Shown: positions 42,481 to 51,150, numbered from the stretch's first letter. The stretch: 64,000 bases of DNA from Gaiellasilicea sp037721555 (GCA_037721555.1 JBBJOI010000010.1:36523-100522), one strand, 5' to 3'. A program made the numbers and translations. Notes: generated by a model from the letters alone, not told the origin.

Positions 42481-43247
42481 AGCTGCTCGCGACGGTCGTC
42501 GCCGCGGCGGCTCTGGCGACGCCGACGACCTACGTCCAAGGCCAGCAGCGGGAGGACGGCGGCTTCGGCGATCCACAGCTCACGGCGTGGGCGACGCTCG
42601 GTCTCGTCGCGGCCGGTGCAGACACCGGCGGTGCCGCCGAGTATCTCGCCCGACGCTCTCCATCCGACCCGACGGGCCTCGCGCTCGTGGCGATGGCTCG
42701 CGCCGCAGCCGGCGACCGGCCGGACGAGCTGCTGCCGCGCCTCCGCGCCGTCCGGCCGGGGAAGCTCGTCAACGCGACGATCTGGACGCTCCTGGCGCTG
42801 CGGCAGGCGGGCGAGCCCGCGCCCCGGGCGCTCGTCCAGGCGCTCGTCGCTGCTCAGCGCCGGTCCGGGGGCTGGCCCTGGCACGCCGGGGGTGCGCCGG
42901 ATACGAACGACACTGCGGCAGCTATCCAGGCACTCCGCTCGGCCGGCATCGCAGGAGGGTCGATCGATCGCGGCGTCAGCTTCCTCCGACGGCACCAGAA
43001 TGCGGACGGGGGCTTCGAGCTCAGTGACGGGCGCGGCTCGGACGCCCAGTCGACGGCATGGGCGATTCAGGCGCTGATCGCCGCCGGGCGCGAGCCGGGT
43101 TCAGGGGCCTTCCGCTACCTCGCTCGCCTGCGCCAGTCGGACGGGAGCTACCGCTACTCGGCGCGCTACGCGACGACACCGCTGTGGGTGACCGCACAGG
43201 TCCTGCCTGCCCTCGCCAGGCAGCCGTTTCCGGTCAGCGTCCCGTAA
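42477..43247 (+). CDS. Secreted alpha/alpha-barrel repeat protein, transcobalamin alpha-domain-like
   Basis: 256 aa, ATGA overlap with the S-component. A short signal-like N-terminus (MKLLATVVAAAALATP) is followed by prenyltransferase/squalene-cyclase-type repeats: YVQGQQREDGGFGDPQLTAW, LVAAQRRSGGWPWHAGG, FLRRHQNADGGFELSDGRGSDAQSTAW and YLARLRQSDGSYRYSARY. This Q-x-x-DGGF pattern is that of (alpha/alpha)6 toroids. The same fold makes the N-terminal domain of transcobalamin and intrinsic factor. The DxDD acid of cyclases and the zinc ligands of prenyltransferases are not seen, so a binding role fits better than catalysis. Confidence 0.82.
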   Translation: MKLLATVVAAAALATPTTYVQGQQREDGGFGDPQLTAWATLGLVAAGADTGGAAEYLARRSPSDPTGLALVAMARAAAGDRPDELLPRLRAVRPGKLVNATIWTLLALRQAGEPAPRALVQALVAAQRRSGGWPWHAGGAPDTNDTAAAIQALRSAGIAGGSIDRGVSFLRRHQNADGGFELSDGRGSDAQSTAWAIQALIAAGREPGSGAFRYLARLRQSDGSYRYSARYATTPLWVTAQVLPALARQPFPVSVP

Positions 43248-43333
43248 GCGGTGTGTAACGGTTGGTGAGGAACCGAACCGTGCCGGTGGAAAGAGACGAA
43301 CTGACGGGTGTACCCAAACACGGAGACCTTCAC

Positions 43334-44557
43334 ATGCCCAAAGCACGGATTCTCTTGCTCGTGTCCGCACTCCTCTGCACAGCAGGGCTCGGCCGCGCTG
43401 CGACGGCTGACGCGGCCGAGCTCTTCTACGGCGTCGACACCCAGAACCGCCTCGTGACCTTCACGAGCGACTCGCCGGCGGCGATCAGCCGCGTCCCCTT
43501 CACCGGCCTGCCGGCAGGGGAGCAGATCGTCGGTCTGGACGTTCGCCCGGCAGGGAATCAGCTCATCGCCCTCAGTAGCGCAAGCCGGCTCTACCGGATC
43601 AACCCGCCCGGCGGCGGCGTGACCGCGATTGGCACAGCCGCATTCGTTCCTCCTCTGAGCGGGACGACCTTCGGCTTCGACTTCAACCCGATGGTCGACC
43701 GGATCCGCGTCACTGCCGAAAGCGGCCAGAACCTCCGGCTGAACCCGGATACCGGCGCGAATGCCGCCGTCGACGGCCAGCTCTCCTACGCGCCTGGGGA
43801 TCCCGGGGCCGGCACCACGCCGCGCATCGTCGCCTCCGGGTACACGAACAGCGTCGCAGGGGCGACCACGACGCAGCTCTTCAACCTGGACGCGGCTAGG
43901 AACACGCTCGTGCTCCAGAATCCACCCAACAACGGGACGCTCGTGACCGTGGGCGCCCTGGGAGTCGAGGTCGGCGACGTGACCGGCTTCGACATCGCCG
44001 CGAGCGACGGCGTCGCCTATGTGGCGCTCGAGATCCCCGGAAACTCGCTGTCCTCGCAGCTCCACCGCATCAACCTGGCCACCGGAGCCGCGACTGTCGT
44101 CGGGCGGATCGGCGGCCGGGTGCAGATCCGGGCACTCGCCGCGGGGGGCGGGGCGCCGGCCGCCAATAGGGGTACGCGGGTTGGGGTTACGCGCGGCGGC
44201 GCGCCCACACCCCGCGTCGCGCCGGCCGACATGAGGGCTCCGCTCGTTGGGATTCCGAGCGTCGTCGCGCCCACTCGCATCGGCGCGCTCGCGCGCTCCG
44301 GCGTGCGCGTGCGGGCAACCTGCTCGGAGAGCTGTACGTTCACCCTGCGGCTCGTCCTCGGCACGCGAGTGATCGGCACCGGGCGTGCCGTCACGACCGA
44401 TCTCGCCGGCTCGGCGCCGCTGCGCGCGGTCTTCTCGACGGCCGGCAAGAAGCTGCTGGTGGGGCGCCGCACCGCCGAGGTCCGTGTGATCGTTTCGGTG
44501 GAGGATGCCTCCGGCAACCAGAGCAACGCTACTCGGACGATCCGCGCCAGGCGCTGA
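43334..44557 (+). CDS. Secreted DUF4394 domain protein
   Basis: 407 aa. Signal peptide (ARILLLVSALLCTAGLGRAATADA), then a DUF4394 beta-propeller-like domain: LFYGVDTQNRLVTFTSDSP, GEQIVGLDVRPAGNQLIAL, FGFDFNPMVDRIRVTAESGQNLRLNPDTG and GFDIAASDGVAYVAL. The C-terminal ~110 residues form an Ig-like beta domain with a Cys pair (RATCSESCTFTL). Function unknown. The start at ATG 43334 has GGAG eight bases upstream; the 86-bp gap before it may hold its own promoter, so it is not necessarily part of the B12 operon. Confidence 0.88.
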   Translation: MPKARILLLVSALLCTAGLGRAATADAAELFYGVDTQNRLVTFTSDSPAAISRVPFTGLPAGEQIVGLDVRPAGNQLIALSSASRLYRINPPGGGVTAIGTAAFVPPLSGTTFGFDFNPMVDRIRVTAESGQNLRLNPDTGANAAVDGQLSYAPGDPGAGTTPRIVASGYTNSVAGATTTQLFNLDAARNTLVLQNPPNNGTLVTVGALGVEVGDVTGFDIAASDGVAYVALEIPGNSLSSQLHRINLATGAATVVGRIGGRVQIRALAAGGGAPAANRGTRVGVTRGGAPTPRVAPADMRAPLVGIPSVVAPTRIGALARSGVRVRATCSESCTFTLRLVLGTRVIGTGRAVTTDLAGSAPLRAVFSTAGKKLLVGRRTAEVRVIVSVEDASGNQSNATRTIRARR

Positions 44558-44612
44558 TCGTCTCGCCGACTGCTGCGAGCGCCCCGACAGGGGCGCTCGC
44601 TAGCATCGGCGC

Positions 44613-46775
44613 ATGCCGGCGGTCGCCTCTCCTGACCAGTACCTCGCGAACCTGAACCCCGCTCAGCGGGAGGCCGTCCTGCACACGGAGGGGCCTCTGC
44701 TCGTCATCGCCGGTGCCGGCTCGGGGAAGACCCGCGTGCTCACCCACCGGGTGGCGCACCTGATCTCGGCGGTCGGCGTGAAGCCGAACGAGATCCTCGC
44801 GATCACGTTCACGAACAAGGCCGCGGGCGAGATGCGCGAGCGCCTGACGAACATGCTCGGCCCGCTTGCTCGGGCGATCTGGATCCTGACCTTCCACGCC
44901 GCCTGCGGCCGGATGTTGCGCGCCGAGGCCGAGCGGCTCGGCTACCGCTCGAACTTCACGATCTACGACACGCAGGATCAGCTGCGACTCGTCAAGCAGT
45001 GCCTCGAGGAGCTGGAGAAGGATCCGAAGCGGTTCGCTCCCCGCGGGATCCACGCCCAGATCTCGAACGCGAAGAACCAGCTCGTGACACCGGGGCTGTA
45101 CACGGAGCGCGTCGCCTCCTTCTACGACCAGACGGTGGCCGAGGTGTACGAGCTCTACCAGCGCCGGCTGCACGCCTCGAACGCGGTCGACTTCGACGAC
45201 ATGCTGATGCTCACCGTCGAGGTGCTCGAACGCTTTCCCGACGCGCGCAAGCGCTGGCAGAACGCCTTCCGCTACGTCCTCGTCGACGAGTATCAGGACA
45301 CGAACCACGCCCAGTACCGGCTGCTCCAGCTCCTGGCCGAATCCCACCACAACGTCTGCGCAGTCGGGGACCCAGATCAGTCGATCTACGCCTTCCGCGG
45401 CGCCGACATCCGCAACATCCTCGAGTTCGAGCGTGACTTCCCTAGTACCCGCACGATCGCGCTCGAGCAGAACTACCGCTCCACCAACGCGATCCTCGAA
45501 GCCGCGAACGCCGTCATCTCGCACAACACCGAGCGCAAGGAGAAGCGGCTCTGGTCGGAGCTCGGCGAGGGTGACCCGGTGCGCGTCGTCGAGGTGGAAG
45601 ACGAGCACGCCGAGGCGCGGTACGTCGCCGCGCAGATCGCCGGGCTCGTCGAAGAGGGCTATGGGGGCAGCGAGATCGCGGTCTTCTACCGGATGAACGC
45701 GCAGTCACGCGTGCTCGAGCAGACCCTGCGGCTGCAGGGGATCGGCTACCGGGTGATCGGGGGACCGCGCTTCTACGAGCGTGCCGAGGTCAAGGACGCC
45801 ACCGCCTACCTGCAGGTGCTCGACAACCCGTCCGACGCCGTCTCGCTGATGCGGATCGCGAACCGGCCGAAGCGCGGCATCGGCGACACCACCATCTCCC
45901 GCCTCGTCGCCTACGCGGATGTCCAGGGCAGCTCGCTCTTCGAAACGCTCGACCGCCCAGGAGAAGCGGGGCTCGGCACCGTGGCCGTGAAGGCGGTGAC
46001 GTCGCTGAAGAACCTGCTCGACTCGCTGCGCTCGGCGGCGCAGGAGCTCGACGTGCCGGAGCTCTTGCAGACAGTGCTCGACCGCACCGGGACGCTCGAG
46101 GCGTACGAGGCCGAGCGGACGATCGAGTCCCGCGGCCGGATCGAGAATCTCGAGGCCTTTGTCGACGGCGCCCGCGAGTACCACGCGGGCGCGCAGGAGC
46201 CGACCCTGTCGGGGTTCTTGCAAGAGATCTCGCTCTACTCCGATCAGGATGCGCTCACCGGCGAGAGCAACGTGACGCTGATGACGACGCACAACGCCAA
46301 GGGGCTCGAGTTTCGCGCCGTCTTCCTCGTCGGGGTGGAGGAGGAGATCTTTCCGAGCGGCCGCTCGATCGAGGAGCAGGGGATCGAGGAGGAGCGCCGT
46401 CTCTTCTACGTCAGCCTCACGCGCGCAAAGGAGTGGCTCTTGCTGACGCATGCCTCGTCGCGGCTCCTGTGGGGACGGACGACGCACAACCTCCCTTCCC
46501 GCTTCCTGGACGAGCTGCCCGACCGGCACGTCGAGCGCGAGCGGTTGCGTGCATCCTCCTGGCGGAACTACGGCAGTCCCGCCCAGACGCGCGACATCCA
46601 GCCCCGTCACGATCAGCCGACCCTCTCGACCGGTGACTCGGTCCGACATGGCACCCTGGGCGAAGGCGTCGTGACCCAGCTCGAGCCGGGGGGCCTCGTC
46701 ACGGTGCGCTTCGCAGGCGACGGGAGCGAGCGGAAGTTGATGCTCGACTACGCGCCGCTCGAGAAGATCGCGTGA
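44613..46775 (+). CDS. pcrA: ATP-dependent DNA helicase UvrD/PcrA
   Basis: 720 aa SF1A helicase used in repair and replication. Motif I LLVIAGAGSGKTRVLTHRV, Ia AITFTNKAAGEMRERL, II YVLVDEYQDTNHAQY, III AVGDPDQSIYAFRGAD, IV EQNYRSTNAILEAAN, V LMTTHNAKGLEFRAVF and VI ERRLFYVSLTRAKEWLLL are complete. The C-terminal ~60 residues (VRHGTLGEGVVTQLEPGGLVTVRF) are the Tudor-like domain that binds RNA polymerase in PcrA. Confidence 0.97.
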   Translation: MPAVASPDQYLANLNPAQREAVLHTEGPLLVIAGAGSGKTRVLTHRVAHLISAVGVKPNEILAITFTNKAAGEMRERLTNMLGPLARAIWILTFHAACGRMLRAEAERLGYRSNFTIYDTQDQLRLVKQCLEELEKDPKRFAPRGIHAQISNAKNQLVTPGLYTERVASFYDQTVAEVYELYQRRLHASNAVDFDDMLMLTVEVLERFPDARKRWQNAFRYVLVDEYQDTNHAQYRLLQLLAESHHNVCAVGDPDQSIYAFRGADIRNILEFERDFPSTRTIALEQNYRSTNAILEAANAVISHNTERKEKRLWSELGEGDPVRVVEVEDEHAEARYVAAQIAGLVEEGYGGSEIAVFYRMNAQSRVLEQTLRLQGIGYRVIGGPRFYERAEVKDATAYLQVLDNPSDAVSLMRIANRPKRGIGDTTISRLVAYADVQGSSLFETLDRPGEAGLGTVAVKAVTSLKNLLDSLRSAAQELDVPELLQTVLDRTGTLEAYEAERTIESRGRIENLEAFVDGAREYHAGAQEPTLSGFLQEISLYSDQDALTGESNVTLMTTHNAKGLEFRAVFLVGVEEEIFPSGRSIEEQGIEEERRLFYVSLTRAKEWLLLTHASSRLLWGRTTHNLPSRFLDELPDRHVERERLRASSWRNYGSPAQTRDIQPRHDQPTLSTGDSVRHGTLGEGVVTQLEPGGLVTVRFAGDGSERKLMLDYAPLEKIA

Positions 46776-46787
46776 GAGGATCGGCCG

Positions 46788-47996
46788 ATGGCCATCGACA
46801 TTCGTCCGCCCCAAGAAGATGAGCTCCGCGCCGCGATGGAGGCCGCCGAGAGCGCCTTCGGCTCCACCGTCGACGACGCCGACTGGGAGCGTGAGCGCAA
46901 GGCCCTTCCCGCTGCGCGCTCGCTCGCCGCGTATGACGCCGGGAAGCCGGTGGGCCTCGCGGGGGCCTATGAGTTCGAGCTGACGATCCCCGGCGGGCAG
47001 CTCCCGTGCGCGGGCGTGACCTGGGTCGGCGTCCTGCAGTCGCACCGCCGTCGCGGGATCCTGCGCGACTTCATGCGCCGCCAGCTCGAGGACGTGCGCA
47101 ACTGGGGTGAGCCGCTCGCGGCGCTCTGGGCCTCCGAGTCCTCCATCTACGGCCGCTTCGGCTACGGCTTGGCGGTTCCCGCCCTGACCATGAAGGCCGA
47201 TCGCGGACGTTTCACGCTCCGCGACGATCGTGGCTCGGCCGGTTCGGTACGACTGGTCACCCGCGACGAGGCTTACGAGCTCTTCCGGCCTGTGCACGAA
47301 CGGGTGCGTGCGACGCGCGCCGGCATGATCAGCCGCTCGGAGCACTGGTGGAAGGAGCATCGACTGCCCGACCCCGAGAGCTGGCGGCGCGGCGCGAGTC
47401 AGAAGTTCTACGCCGTCGTCGAGGTCGACGGCGAGGTCGAGGGGTACGCGATGTACCGCGTCAAGAGCGACTGGGAGGACGGCATGCCGCGCGGCCAGGT
47501 GCGCGTCGTCGAGTCGTTCACCGTCTCCTCGGCAGCCGAGCGGGAGCTGTGGCGGTTTCTGTTCAGCATCGACCTGACCGTCACGGTGCAGGCGTACTAC
47601 CTCGATCCGGCGTCGTCGCTCTTCCTGAACGTTCGCGACCCCCGCGCGCTCGGCCTGCGTTTGACGGACAGCCTCTGGCTGCGCCTCGTCGACGTCGAGG
47701 CCGCGCTCCGCGCGAGATCGTACGGCGCTACTGAACCCGTCGTCCTCGAAGTGGGGGACGAGCTCTGTCCCTGGAACGCCGGTCGCTACCGCGTCGGCGG
47801 AGGCGCCGGTAGGACGGATGACGACGCCGATCTCTCGCTCGACGTCGCCGACCTAGCTTCTGTGTACCTCGGCGGCTTCGACGTCCACGAGCTCGTCCAC
47901 GCCGGACGTGTCACCGAACTCCGCGAAGGCGGGGCCGAGAGGGCATCACTGCTCTTCAGGACGCCGTTGCCGCCGTTCTGTCCAGAGGAGTTCTAG
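46788..47996 (+). CDS. Eis-like N-acetyltransferase (first of tandem pair)
   Basis: 402 aa, the same length as M. tuberculosis Eis. N-terminal GNAT: GVTWVGVLQSHRRRGILRDFMRRQL (acetyl-CoA loop), LWASESSIYGRFGYGLA with the conserved catalytic Tyr region, then the second GNAT-like domain and a sterol-carrier-like C-terminal domain ending in CPEEF. In Eis the C-terminal Phe carboxylate acts as the base, and this protein also ends in Phe. Eis enzymes acetylate amines, including aminoglycosides. The gene starts 12 bp after pcrA. Confidence 0.92.
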   Translation: MAIDIRPPQEDELRAAMEAAESAFGSTVDDADWERERKALPAARSLAAYDAGKPVGLAGAYEFELTIPGGQLPCAGVTWVGVLQSHRRRGILRDFMRRQLEDVRNWGEPLAALWASESSIYGRFGYGLAVPALTMKADRGRFTLRDDRGSAGSVRLVTRDEAYELFRPVHERVRATRAGMISRSEHWWKEHRLPDPESWRRGASQKFYAVVEVDGEVEGYAMYRVKSDWEDGMPRGQVRVVESFTVSSAAERELWRFLFSIDLTVTVQAYYLDPASSLFLNVRDPRALGLRLTDSLWLRLVDVEAALRARSYGATEPVVLEVGDELCPWNAGRYRVGGGAGRTDDDADLSLDVADLASVYLGGFDVHELVHAGRVTELREGGAERASLLFRTPLPPFCPEEF

Positions 47997-48117
47997 TCGT
48001 GCTCCCTTCCAGAACTCCATTGGACTCTGCAGGCGTCCAGCCGGGCACCGTGCGCCCCCAGATCACACCACCTGGCCACTCCCCACAGCCGCAGTGGACT
48101 TCTGGAACGAAGCGCTG

Positions 48118-49335
48118 ATGGCCTGGGACGTTCGTCCGACCACGAGCCTCGAGGAGTTCGCCGACGCGATCGGCGCGATCTCGCACTACTTCGGTCAGGG
48201 CGAGCCCGACCACCCGCGCGCCGAGCGGTTCTCACGGGCGCTGCCGTTCGAACGCATGCACGCAGCGTGGGACGGCGACCGCATCGTTGGCGGAGCGGGC
48301 GCGTTCCCCTTCGAGTTCTCGGTCCCCGGTGGCACGCTGCCCTGCGGAGGCGTCACCGTCGTGGGCGTGCTCCCCACGCACAGGCGACGCGGTGTCCTGA
48401 CGGCAATGATGAGGACGCAGCTCGAGGACATTGCCCGGCGTGGCGAGCCGATCGCAACGCTCTGGGCCTCCGAGGAGACGATCTACGGCCGCTTCGGCTA
48501 CGGGATTGCCTCGTGGTCCGGGGAAGTCGAGCTGCCGCGCATGTACGGCTCCCTGCGCAAACCAGCCGACTCCTCCGCGCGCACGCGCCTCGTTTCGCTG
48601 GAGGCGGCGAAGCAGCTGGTGCCCCCGATCTACGATCGGGTCAGGCTCGAAACGCCTGGCATGTTCTCCCGTACACCCGCCTGGTGGGAGAACCGCATTC
48701 TCGCCGACCCGCCGGAGCGCCGGAACGGAGGAGGAGCGAAGAACATAGTCCTCCTCGAGGTGGAGGGACGGCCGGCAGGATATGCGCTCTACCGCCTGAC
48801 GATGAAGTGGGAGGGCGGATCGTCGGTCGGTCACGTCGAGGTGATCGAGGCGATGGCCGACTCGCCGCTCGCCGTCCGAGAGCTGTGGCGGTTCCTGCTC
48901 GAGCTCGACTGGGTGGCGACGATCCGCGCGGGGCTCTTGCCGATCGACCACCCGCTCCTGCTGCTCCTGCGAACCCCGAGGCGGATGCAGATGCGCTTCG
49001 GTGACGCCCTCTGGTGCCGCCTCGTGGACGTCGGCGCAGCGCTGTCAGGGCGCTCATACGCCTCGGACGCCGAGGTCGTGCTCGAGGTGACGGACGAGTT
49101 TCTGCCCGCCAACACCGGCCGCTGGCGCCTCGCGGGTGGCGAGGCCGGGCGCACGGATGCCGAGGCCGAGCTCGCGCTCGACGTGGCCGAGCTCGGCTCG
49201 GTCTACCTCGGCGGCATCACGTTCGCCGAGCTCGGGAGGGCGGGGCTGATTCGAGAGCTGACGCCCGGGGCCGTCGAGCGCGCCGATGCCACCTTCGCCT
49301 CCGGCATCAAGCCCTGGTGCCCGGAGATCTTCTGA
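48118..49335 (+). CDS. Eis-like N-acetyltransferase (second of tandem pair)
   Basis: 405 aa paralogue of the preceding gene with the same three-domain plan: GVTVVGVLPTHRRRGVLTAMMRTQL, LWASEETIYGRFGYGIASWSGEVELPRM, DALWCRLVDVGAALSGRSYA and the C-terminal WCPEIF, again ending in Phe. The start is ATG 48118; the frame is open further upstream but that sequence is not conserved with the family. The 121-bp spacer from the first copy carries no recognisable feature. The pair most likely arose by tandem duplication. Confidence 0.92.
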   Translation: MAWDVRPTTSLEEFADAIGAISHYFGQGEPDHPRAERFSRALPFERMHAAWDGDRIVGGAGAFPFEFSVPGGTLPCGGVTVVGVLPTHRRRGVLTAMMRTQLEDIARRGEPIATLWASEETIYGRFGYGIASWSGEVELPRMYGSLRKPADSSARTRLVSLEAAKQLVPPIYDRVRLETPGMFSRTPAWWENRILADPPERRNGGGAKNIVLLEVEGRPAGYALYRLTMKWEGGSSVGHVEVIEAMADSPLAVRELWRFLLELDWVATIRAGLLPIDHPLLLLLRTPRRMQMRFGDALWCRLVDVGAALSGRSYASDAEVVLEVTDEFLPANTGRWRLAGGEAGRTDAEAELALDVAELGSVYLGGITFAELGRAGLIRELTPGAVERADATFASGIKPWCPEIF

Positions 49336-49492
49336 AGAGCCTCTAACTCTCTGAGCCGGAGGCGCACGCTGTGCGGCGCGAGGCAGCGTCCTCGGTCGCG
49401 TCCAGATGTCTCATCTGGCCGCTCCCTGCGTCCTTGCCTCGCACCACCCATCGCACCCCGCCGACGAGGTCTCATTGTGTTAAAAGCTCCGA

Positions 49493-50080
49493 GTGGATAC
49501 GGGCACCGTCGTCGGCAGCCTCTTCGCCGCGTTCGGGTTGTCCGGAGCGGCGGGCCTGAACCCGTGGTTACCACTCTTCGCGAGCGCTCTGCTCGCGCGC
49601 CTCGACGTCGTTGAGCTCGCCGCGCCTTTCGACGACCTCGCTTCCACGACCGGCCTCGGCGCACTCGCCGCGCTCATGCTGGGCGACTTCGTCGGCGACA
49701 AGGTGCCTGGTGTCGACCATCTGCTGCACGCGCTCGGCACCGTGGTGGCGCCGGCATCCGGGGCAGTCCTCTTCACCGGCCAGACGGGAACAACGACCGA
49801 CCTGCCCACGATCGTGGCCGTTGCAGCCGGAGCGGCCACGGCAGGCGCGATCCACGCGGGCCGCGCCACGCTGCGGCCGGTATCGACTGTCGGCACGGCC
49901 GGCCTCGGCAACCCGGTGCTGTCGCTCGGTGAGGACGTCGGCTCGCTTGGCCTCGTGATCTTCGCCTTCGCGCTTCCGCTCGTCGCTCTCCTGCTCGTGC
50001 TCGCGCTCGTCGTCGGCCTCGTCACCGCCTGGCGTCGAGTCGGCCGCCGCAGGCGCGGCAGGCCGACTACCCTCTCGTAA
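49493..50080 (+). CDS. DUF4126 family membrane protein
   Basis: 195 aa, GTG start. AAFGLSGAAGLNPWLPLFASALLARL at the start and LALMLGDFVGDKVPGVDHLLHALGTVVAPASGAVLF-like segments, followed by three or four further helices and a basic C-terminal tail, match the DUF4126 family of integral membrane proteins. Function is unknown. The 157-bp region before it has no gene. It is followed 31 bp later by the M23 peptidase gene. Confidence 0.85.
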   Translation: MDTGTVVGSLFAAFGLSGAAGLNPWLPLFASALLARLDVVELAAPFDDLASTTGLGALAALMLGDFVGDKVPGVDHLLHALGTVVAPASGAVLFTGQTGTTTDLPTIVAVAAGAATAGAIHAGRATLRPVSTVGTAGLGNPVLSLGEDVGSLGLVIFAFALPLVALLLVLALVVGLVTAWRRVGRRRRGRPTTLS

Positions 50081-50111
50081 AACCTCTGTAAACCTGTTAC
50101 TTTCTCCTTCG

Positions 50112-50603
50112 ATGAGGTTGCTCCTAGGCGCGCTGGCCGCGTCTTTTTTGATGCTCCTGGCGGCACCGTCGTCCGCCCGGGCGGTTCCCGACGGCCCGTT
50201 GCGGCTCTACCTGGAGCATCTCGAGCCGCTCGGCCTCAGCTGGCCGGCGGACGGCGTCGTCAGCGACCCGTTCGGGATGCGCTGGGGACGCCCTCACCTC
50301 GGGATCGACATCGGTAGCCTGCGCTCGCTGGAGGTGCGGGCAGCCGAGGCCGGAACGGTCACCGCGACCGGGTACCTCGATGGCTACTCCGGCTACGGGA
50401 ACGTCGTCATCGTCGATGTCGGGGACGGGTTCGAGGTGCTGTACGCGCACCTCTCGGCCGCCGCGGTGCGTCCGGGGCAGTGGGTGAACGAGCGTGAGTT
50501 GCTCGGCAGCGCGGGTTGCACAGGCTCGTGCACCGGCACGCACCTCCATTTCGAGCTCCGCCGCGCGGGCACGCCGGTCGACCCGGCACCTTTCATCGAC
50601 TGA
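50112..50603 (+). CDS. Secreted M23-family peptidase (LytM-like)
   Basis: 163 aa. Signal peptide RLLLGALAASFLMLLAAPSSARA, then a single peptidase domain: WPADGVVSDPFGMRWGRPHLGIDIG gives the first zinc ligands (H-x3-D); VYLDGYSGYGNVVIVDVG-like beta strands, VLYAHLSAAAVRPGQWV and GTHLHFELRRAGTPVDPAPFI supply the HxH ligand and catalytic His. M23 enzymes cut peptide bridges in cell-wall peptidoglycan, or act as inactive activators. All zinc and catalytic residues are kept here. Confidence 0.93.
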   Translation: MRLLLGALAASFLMLLAAPSSARAVPDGPLRLYLEHLEPLGLSWPADGVVSDPFGMRWGRPHLGIDIGSLRSLEVRAAEAGTVTATGYLDGYSGYGNVVIVDVGDGFEVLYAHLSAAAVRPGQWVNERELLGSAGCTGSCTGTHLHFELRRAGTPVDPAPFID

Positions 50604-50667
50604 CGCAGAATGTGCGGGTTCGGTGAACCCGCTTGAACGGCGGGAGAGGCCGTGGAAACATCGGGGG

Positions 50668-50958
50668 GTGACGGTCCAGCGCGGAGCGGTCAACGTTGAG
50701 GACCTGGCCGCGATGCAGCTCCGCGGAGGGGCGGGCGGAGGTCGTGCGGGAAGGTCGGCGCCTCGCGGAGCTCGGCGCGACTTCTTCGGCGAGATCGGCT
50801 TGCTCGTCACGGGAAGGCGAACAGCCTCTGTGGTCTCCCTCTCACCCATGCGGTTGATCGTCATGTTCGAGTCCTCGTTCCGGCGCCTCGAGCGCGAGCT
50901 GCCCGTCTGCGCGGACGCCGTCCGCGCCGCCGCCGCGGCCAGATTCCCGGTGGTCTAG
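50668..50958 (+). pseudogene. Decayed cyclic-nucleotide-binding (Crp-like) domain
   Basis: Reading from GTG 50668, the frame ends in FFGEIGLLVTGRRTASVVSL then PMRLIVMFESSFRRLEREL, which is the phosphate-binding cassette and hinge of cNMP-binding domains. The matching upstream piece VVREGRRLAELG (50741-50776) lies in another frame, so a frameshift near 50777 splits the domain. The N-terminal beta-strands and any DNA-binding domain are missing. This accounts for the 435-bp gap between the M23 gene and the tRNA. Confidence 0.7.
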
Positions 50959-51038
50959 GGCCGCTCCCGGGCCTTCCCGGCCGCTGCCCGACGTCTCTCT
51001 GCCGGCGCCTGCTTGCGGTAGGATCCGGCGCAGACCCG

Positions 51039-51111
51039 GGGCGGTTAGCTCAGTTGGGAGAGCACCAGCTCGACAAGCTGGGGGTCACTGGTTCGAGCCC
51101 AGTACCGCCCA
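51039..51111 (+). tRNA. tRNA-Val (anticodon GAC)
   Basis: A complete cloverleaf: acceptor GGGCGGT/ACCGCCC, D-arm GCTC-GAGC, anticodon arm CCAGC-TCGACAA-GCTGG, T-arm ACTGG-TTCGAGC-CCAGT and discriminator A. The CCA end is not encoded. The anticodon GAC and the arm sequence match valine tRNAs. The base at position 33, just before the anticodon, is C (51071) rather than the near-universal U. A terminator follows at once, and an integrase gene lies 107 bp downstream. Confidence 0.95.
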
Positions 51112-51117
51112 TTAAGA

Positions 51118-51150
51118 AAACCCGCTGCAGTAAGCGGGTTTCTTGTTTCT
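51118..51150 (+). terminator. Rho-independent terminator after tRNA-Val
   Basis: Stem AAACCCGCT (51118-51126) and AGCGGGTTT (51133-51141), loop GCAGTA, with a T-rich tail CTTGTTTCT. Confidence 0.88.

Noticed and set aside
43250..43333. An ECF-sigma-type promoter (GGAACC near 43269) before the DUF4394 gene
   Set aside because: The -35-like element has no convincing -10 partner at the right distance.
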